Origin: Lumbricus rubellus
Taxonomy: Eukaryota; Annelida; Clitellata; Crassiclitellata; Lumbricidae
Reading direction: 5' to 3'
Length of the DNA: 64,000 bases
Assembly: GCA_945859605.1 (NCBI GenBank)
Contig: OX243824.1
Location: 33,356,766-33,420,765 of the forward strand
Position numbers and translations under genes: made by a program. A model generated the notes under the pieces. That model did not search any database. It was given only the letters and a program-made list of their open reading frames with translations, and was not told where the DNA came from. Shown in pieces: positions 60,190 to 64,000 of the stretch (its first letter is position 1; the number at the start of each line of letters is the position of its first letter).

Positions 60190-60878
60190 CTTGTCGGTTA
60201 ATTCACCGCCACACACAGATAGTTATTACAGTCTATTACCGTTTCTTTCGCAATTTCCAATTCACACTCGCAAAAACGAATGCTCGTCATTTCTTTGGAC
60301 CAGCAATATACGAAGAGGATGATTTGTCGTTAATCTAGGCGTGATCCTTGTATCCACGTGCCTTGTCGCAGTGGGATGTTTTGACTACAGCTACGCATAA
60401 GACATGTCCATCTGTCTTGCAGATCCTTTAAACATAGCACCATTGGGGCTTTGTTATAGTAAGCGGGTCCCTATAATGTTGGTTGGGTTCAGGTTAGGCA
60501 TTGTGAGGGTCGGTTAGGGTTAGGAATAGGGTTAGTGCAGTCATTCATTAACATAGGGACCCGTTTACTATAACTATATGTCCACCATTGGGTTAGCACA
60601 CTGTCTCGCAGCATTGCTGCTGCAAGAAATTAACGCTGCTTTGTTTATCGTGAACTAAAGCCGAAATTCTTAAGAAATTTATGGCATTCATGACGGCATC
60701 CAAGAAATAAACACGTGCTATAAGTTAATCGGATGTCACCATTAGCCTACATTACGTCACTAAAAACCAGTGCGTAGCCTAAATATACGCAGTGCGTATA
60801 AATATACGGCAAACTGTGGCGGTGAACTAACCGACAAGGTAGACAGACGAAACCTGTGGCGGTGAATTAACCGACAAG
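60190..60878. mobile_element. TA-flanked MITE (689 bp)
   Basis: Inverted ends CTTGTCGGTTAATTCACCGC and GCGGTGAATTAACCGACAAG, each bordered by TA, as in Tc1/mariner-type insertions. The right end carries a second, degenerate copy of the terminal motif (60806-60830). A smaller hairpin element lies inside at 60453-60574. Confidence 0.8.
60453..60574. mobile_element. 122-bp hairpin element with a GGTTAGGGTTAG core
   Basis: Inverted ends GTTATAGTAAGCGGGTCCCT and AGGGACCCGTTTACTATAAC surround a GGTTAGGGTTAGGAATAGGG core. CACCATTGGG occurs on both sides at a distance, a possible target duplication. It is nested in the TA-flanked MITE. Confidence 0.65.
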
Positions 60879-61178
60879 TACCATTTTCCCTTTATAGCCT
60901 ACTTATTTATGTGCTTTTCATTTTAATTGCTATTAGGCTACGAATCCACTGGTCTACCAATGCCGCTGTCAATAGCCTATGTTGACGCGCTGCTGCTGCA
61001 TTTAATAAATTATGACGTTTTAGCATTTTGCCGTGACGACTCTGATTTTGAAGACTGTCTGTTAATACCGTTGACTACATAAACTGTAACTTACCTGACG
61101 ATAATCGTGTAACCTACACGCGGCATTTTCTGATGAGTTTTTATTCCAATGATTTAAGCCCAAAGGTAATTTGTAATA

Positions 61179-61378
61179 NNNNNNNNNNNNNNNNNNNNNN
61201 NNNNNNNNNNNNNNNNNNNNNNNNNNNNNNNNNNNNNNNNNNNNNNNNNNNNNNNNNNNNNNNNNNNNNNNNNNNNNNNNNNNNNNNNNNNNNNNNNNNN
61301 NNNNNNNNNNNNNNNNNNNNNNNNNNNNNNNNNNNNNNNNNNNNNNNNNNNNNNNNNNNNNNNNNNNNNNNNNNNNNN
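61179..61378. other. assembly gap of exactly 200 N
   Basis: Exactly 200 unknown bases, likely a placeholder length. Ordinary host DNA lies on the left and the start of a Polinton polymerase gene on the right. Confidence 0.98.
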
Positions 61379-64000
61379 GTAAGATAAAATGTATTTAAAG
61401 AAAAGTAGTTTAAGAAACATGAACCATGTTGAACACTTGCTCGACTCGCCGGTTCCTGACATTAAGATTCCTACGCTTACACCCACACCTGGTAAATACA
61501 AACCAGTAGCGCCTAAGAGAAAATACAAAAATAGGGTTAGAGCTAAAATAAATGATTTTGCGGATTGGCTACTTAGTTATGTGCCCGAACAAGCAGAGGT
61601 TAATGAAAAACTAGAATCATTGAAGTCAACTGTTTCTAGGATATTTGATAAAATTAAAATTAGAGAAACGGCGTCGGCTATTAAAGGATTCACCAAGCAA
61701 TATAGAATAGATGGAACTAATGGAATGGACGCCTCGTCGTTTCTTGATTTCGTCAGACCGCAGGTAGTTAATCTGTTGTCGAGTAATCGCCAGACAAAGA
61801 CTAATTTAGTTCTTACTTGTAATATGGAACGAGTAGATATGAAATCGGGAATAGTTAATTCTGAGGATATACCATTCGTTTCCAGGGCAGAAGTTATTTT
61901 AGAAGCAACCGACTTGAATGAAATATACAGCAGAAAGAAGGATAAAATCATGGAGTCTATTGCTAGTTTTCAGATGCAAGGAAGTAATTGGAGATTTAAA
62001 GCTGTTGTAAAATTAGATATAAATACGGTAAAATATACCCCCCTAAGAGGTAGTTCTTACATTCCACTTCCCAGCTTCTTAGCTAATAAAAAGGCTATTA
62101 TAAATATGAAAAACGACGACGAAGAATGTTTCAAATGGTGTATCACTAGAGCTTTGAATCCGGTTGTGAAAAATCCGGAAAAAATAACGAAAGCTTTGAA
62201 AGAACAATCGAAAAAACTTAATTGGAGTGGTATTGAGTTTCCGGTAGCGACTGATGCTAATGTGATAGGTAAATTTGAGAGAAATAATAATATTAGTGTT
62301 AATATATTTGGTTACGAAAAACATGTCTATCCGCTTTATCTGTCTAACTGTGAAAGCGATATTTGTGTAGATCTATTGCTTATTTCCAACGGAGAACGGA
62401 AACATTATTGCTGGATAAAGAATTTTAACCGATTGATGACGTTCCGAACAGCAAATTCGCATTATTCAGCGCACTATTGTAAAAGGTGTATGAATGGTTT
62501 CACAACGACAGAAGCGCTTAACAACCATAATGAGTACTGCAAACACCATAACGCACAAAAAATAGAAATGCCAGAACCAGGAACTATGTTAAGTTTTAAA
62601 AATTATAACAATTCTATGAGGGTTCCGTTTATAGTCTACGCAGATTTTGAGTCTTTTGTAAAACCGATCGATACATGCCAACCAAATCCAGAGTTGTCGT
62701 ACACTAATAAATATCAAAAGCATATTCCTAGCTCCTTTTGTTACCACATAAAATGTTTCGACGATAGTGTATATTCTCAAGATCCTGTGACGTTTACGGC
62801 TGAAAGCGAAGATGATGATGTTGGTCAAATATTTGTAGATAAACTAGAAGAGAATATAAAACAAATATATAATCAATTTAAATTCCCTAAGAAGATGATA
62901 TTTACAGAAGAGGACAAGAAGTGTTTTGATGGAGCTACTATATGCCATATCTGTGAAAAACCGTTGGGCGAAGACCGAGTGAGAGATCACTGTCATCTTA
63001 GCGGTAAATTTAGAGGGGCTGCTCATAACATTTGTAATGTAAACTATAAAGTCCCCAAGTTTTTCCCTGTAGTGTTTCATAATCTTTCCGGGTACGATTG
63101 TCATCTGTTCATTAAGAAACTGAGAGGTAATAATGGAGAGAAAATTAATTGCATACCTAATAACGAGGAAAAGTATATATCTTTTAGCAGAGAGGTCGTT
63201 GTTGATAAGTTTGTAAATAAAGAGGGAAAAGAGATTACCGTCAAGCGCGAATTGCGCTTTATCGACAGTTTTAAATTTATGGCTTCTAGTCTTGATGCTT
63301 TATCGAGGAACCTAAGCAAAGACCAGTGTAAAAAATATTGGGAAACGATATACTGGAAAGAAGCTCGATCTTTTGCTGAGAAAAGGCATATATCCTTATG
63401 ACTACGTCGATTCATTTACTACCTTTAATGAAACCGAACTACCACCAAAATCCGCATTCTATTCTAAGCTAAATGATTCGAATATTAGCGATGAAGACTA
63501 CGAGCATGCAAAAACGGTATGGAAGGAATTTGGATGCAAAACATTCAGAGAATATCACGATTTATACAACGTTTCGGATGTTCTGTTACTTGCCGATGTT
63601 TTCGAAAACTTTAGAGATGTGTGTATGAAGAACTATACGCTTGACCCTGCATGGTATTTTACATCTCCTGGTTTAGCCTGGGATGCCGCTTTAAAATTGA
63701 CAGGCGTGAAATTGGAGTTATTGAATGATTATGATATGATTCTGATGCTTAGGCAAGGGATGAGAGGAGGAGTGAGCACAATATCAAATCGTTACGGGAA
63801 AGCGAATAATAAATATATGAGCGATTTCAATAGTAACGAAAATTCTACATTTATTACTTACCTGGATGCGAATAATCTATATGGATGGGCTATGATCAAA
63901 AATTTACCTACTCACGGGTTCAAATGGATGAACGAAGATGAATTAAATAATTGGAGAAGTATTCCATGCATATTGGAAGTTGATTTGGAATATCCTAAAG
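61379..64000 (+). mobile_element. third Polinton, partial, inverted relative to elements 1 and 2
   Basis: Only the first two thirds of its polymerase gene are inside the window. It is closest to element 2 (shared LTPTPGKYKP and KRKYKNRVRAK segments). The capsid and integrase side should lie left of the polymerase but falls in the gap, so either the gap is much longer than 200 bp or the join is wrong. Confidence 0.9.
61389..64000 (+). pseudogene. POLB: DNA polymerase B of the third Polinton, frameshifted, 3' end outside window
   Basis: The start and the first 650 or so residues follow the element 2 polymerase, including the YADFES exonuclease motif, the CHIC/RDHCH cluster and FHNLSGYD. At 63330-63335 a run of six adenines stands where element 2 has five; this shifts the frame and the first frame stops at 63401. 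The rest of the polymerase continues in the next frame from there to the window end (IYPYDYVDSF, DANNLYG). One extra base in a homopolymer may be a real mutation or a sequencing error. Confidence 0.88.

Noticed and set aside
61133..61528. Frames through the N gap
   Set aside because: Unknown bases cannot be read as protein; the minus-strand frame is also antisense to the polymerase.

Overview
This is nuclear DNA from an animal, most likely a marine invertebrate; the phylum cannot be fixed from the sequence. The evidence is intron-containing animal genes (a DEG/ENaC channel, an FkbM-type methyltransferase, a single-pass glycosyltransferase-like protein), many microsatellites, LINE fragments, small inverted-repeat transposons, and a strongly over-represented octamer TAGGCCTA in the host DNA.

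The main content is two complete Polinton/Maverick (adintovirus-like) elements of about 15 kb each and the start of a third. Element 1 spans 9430-24533 (143-bp perfect terminal inverted repeats, 6-bp target duplication TCAGTC) and sits inside the coding sequence of the glycosyltransferase-like gene. Element 2 spans 43281-58554 (terminal repeats of 349/361 bp, duplication GGTAGG) and sits in an intron of the DEG/ENaC gene. A third, inverted copy begins right after a 200-N assembly gap at 61379 and runs off the window; its DNA polymerase has a one-base frameshift.

Both complete elements share one layout. On the minus strand lie fiber, adenain-like protease, protein-primed DNA polymerase B, a SAP/NUMOD-like DNA-binding protein, major capsid protein, pVI-like protein, a DUF8207-like protein, a dUTPase-fold protein, a hydrophobic glycine-rich virion protein, penton and packaging ATPase. 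On the plus strand, divergent from a 20-bp shared promoter, lie a zinc-ribbon/phospholipase A2 protein and the integrase. Polymerase and integrase serve replication and insertion. Capsid, penton, ATPase and protease form a full virion assembly set, and the fibers probably bind host cells.

The two elements differ mainly in accessory parts. Element 2 has two fiber genes with different heads (C1q-like and discoidin-like) and tRNA-like sequences inside its terminal repeats. Element 1 has one fiber and an extra 276-residue gene near its right end. The integrase has no ATG before its first catalytic Asp, but its frame is open behind a conserved -1 slippery heptamer at the end of the phospholipase gene, which suggests a frameshift fusion.

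Host layout: repeats and LINE remnants (1-8.7 kb); interrupted glycosyltransferase gene (8.8-25.2 kb); transposon-rich DNA with a LINE and several MITEs (26-33 kb); FkbM gene in three coding exons (33.1-37.9 kb); DEG/ENaC gene on the minus strand (59.7-39.7 kb); gap and third Polinton (61.2-64 kb).
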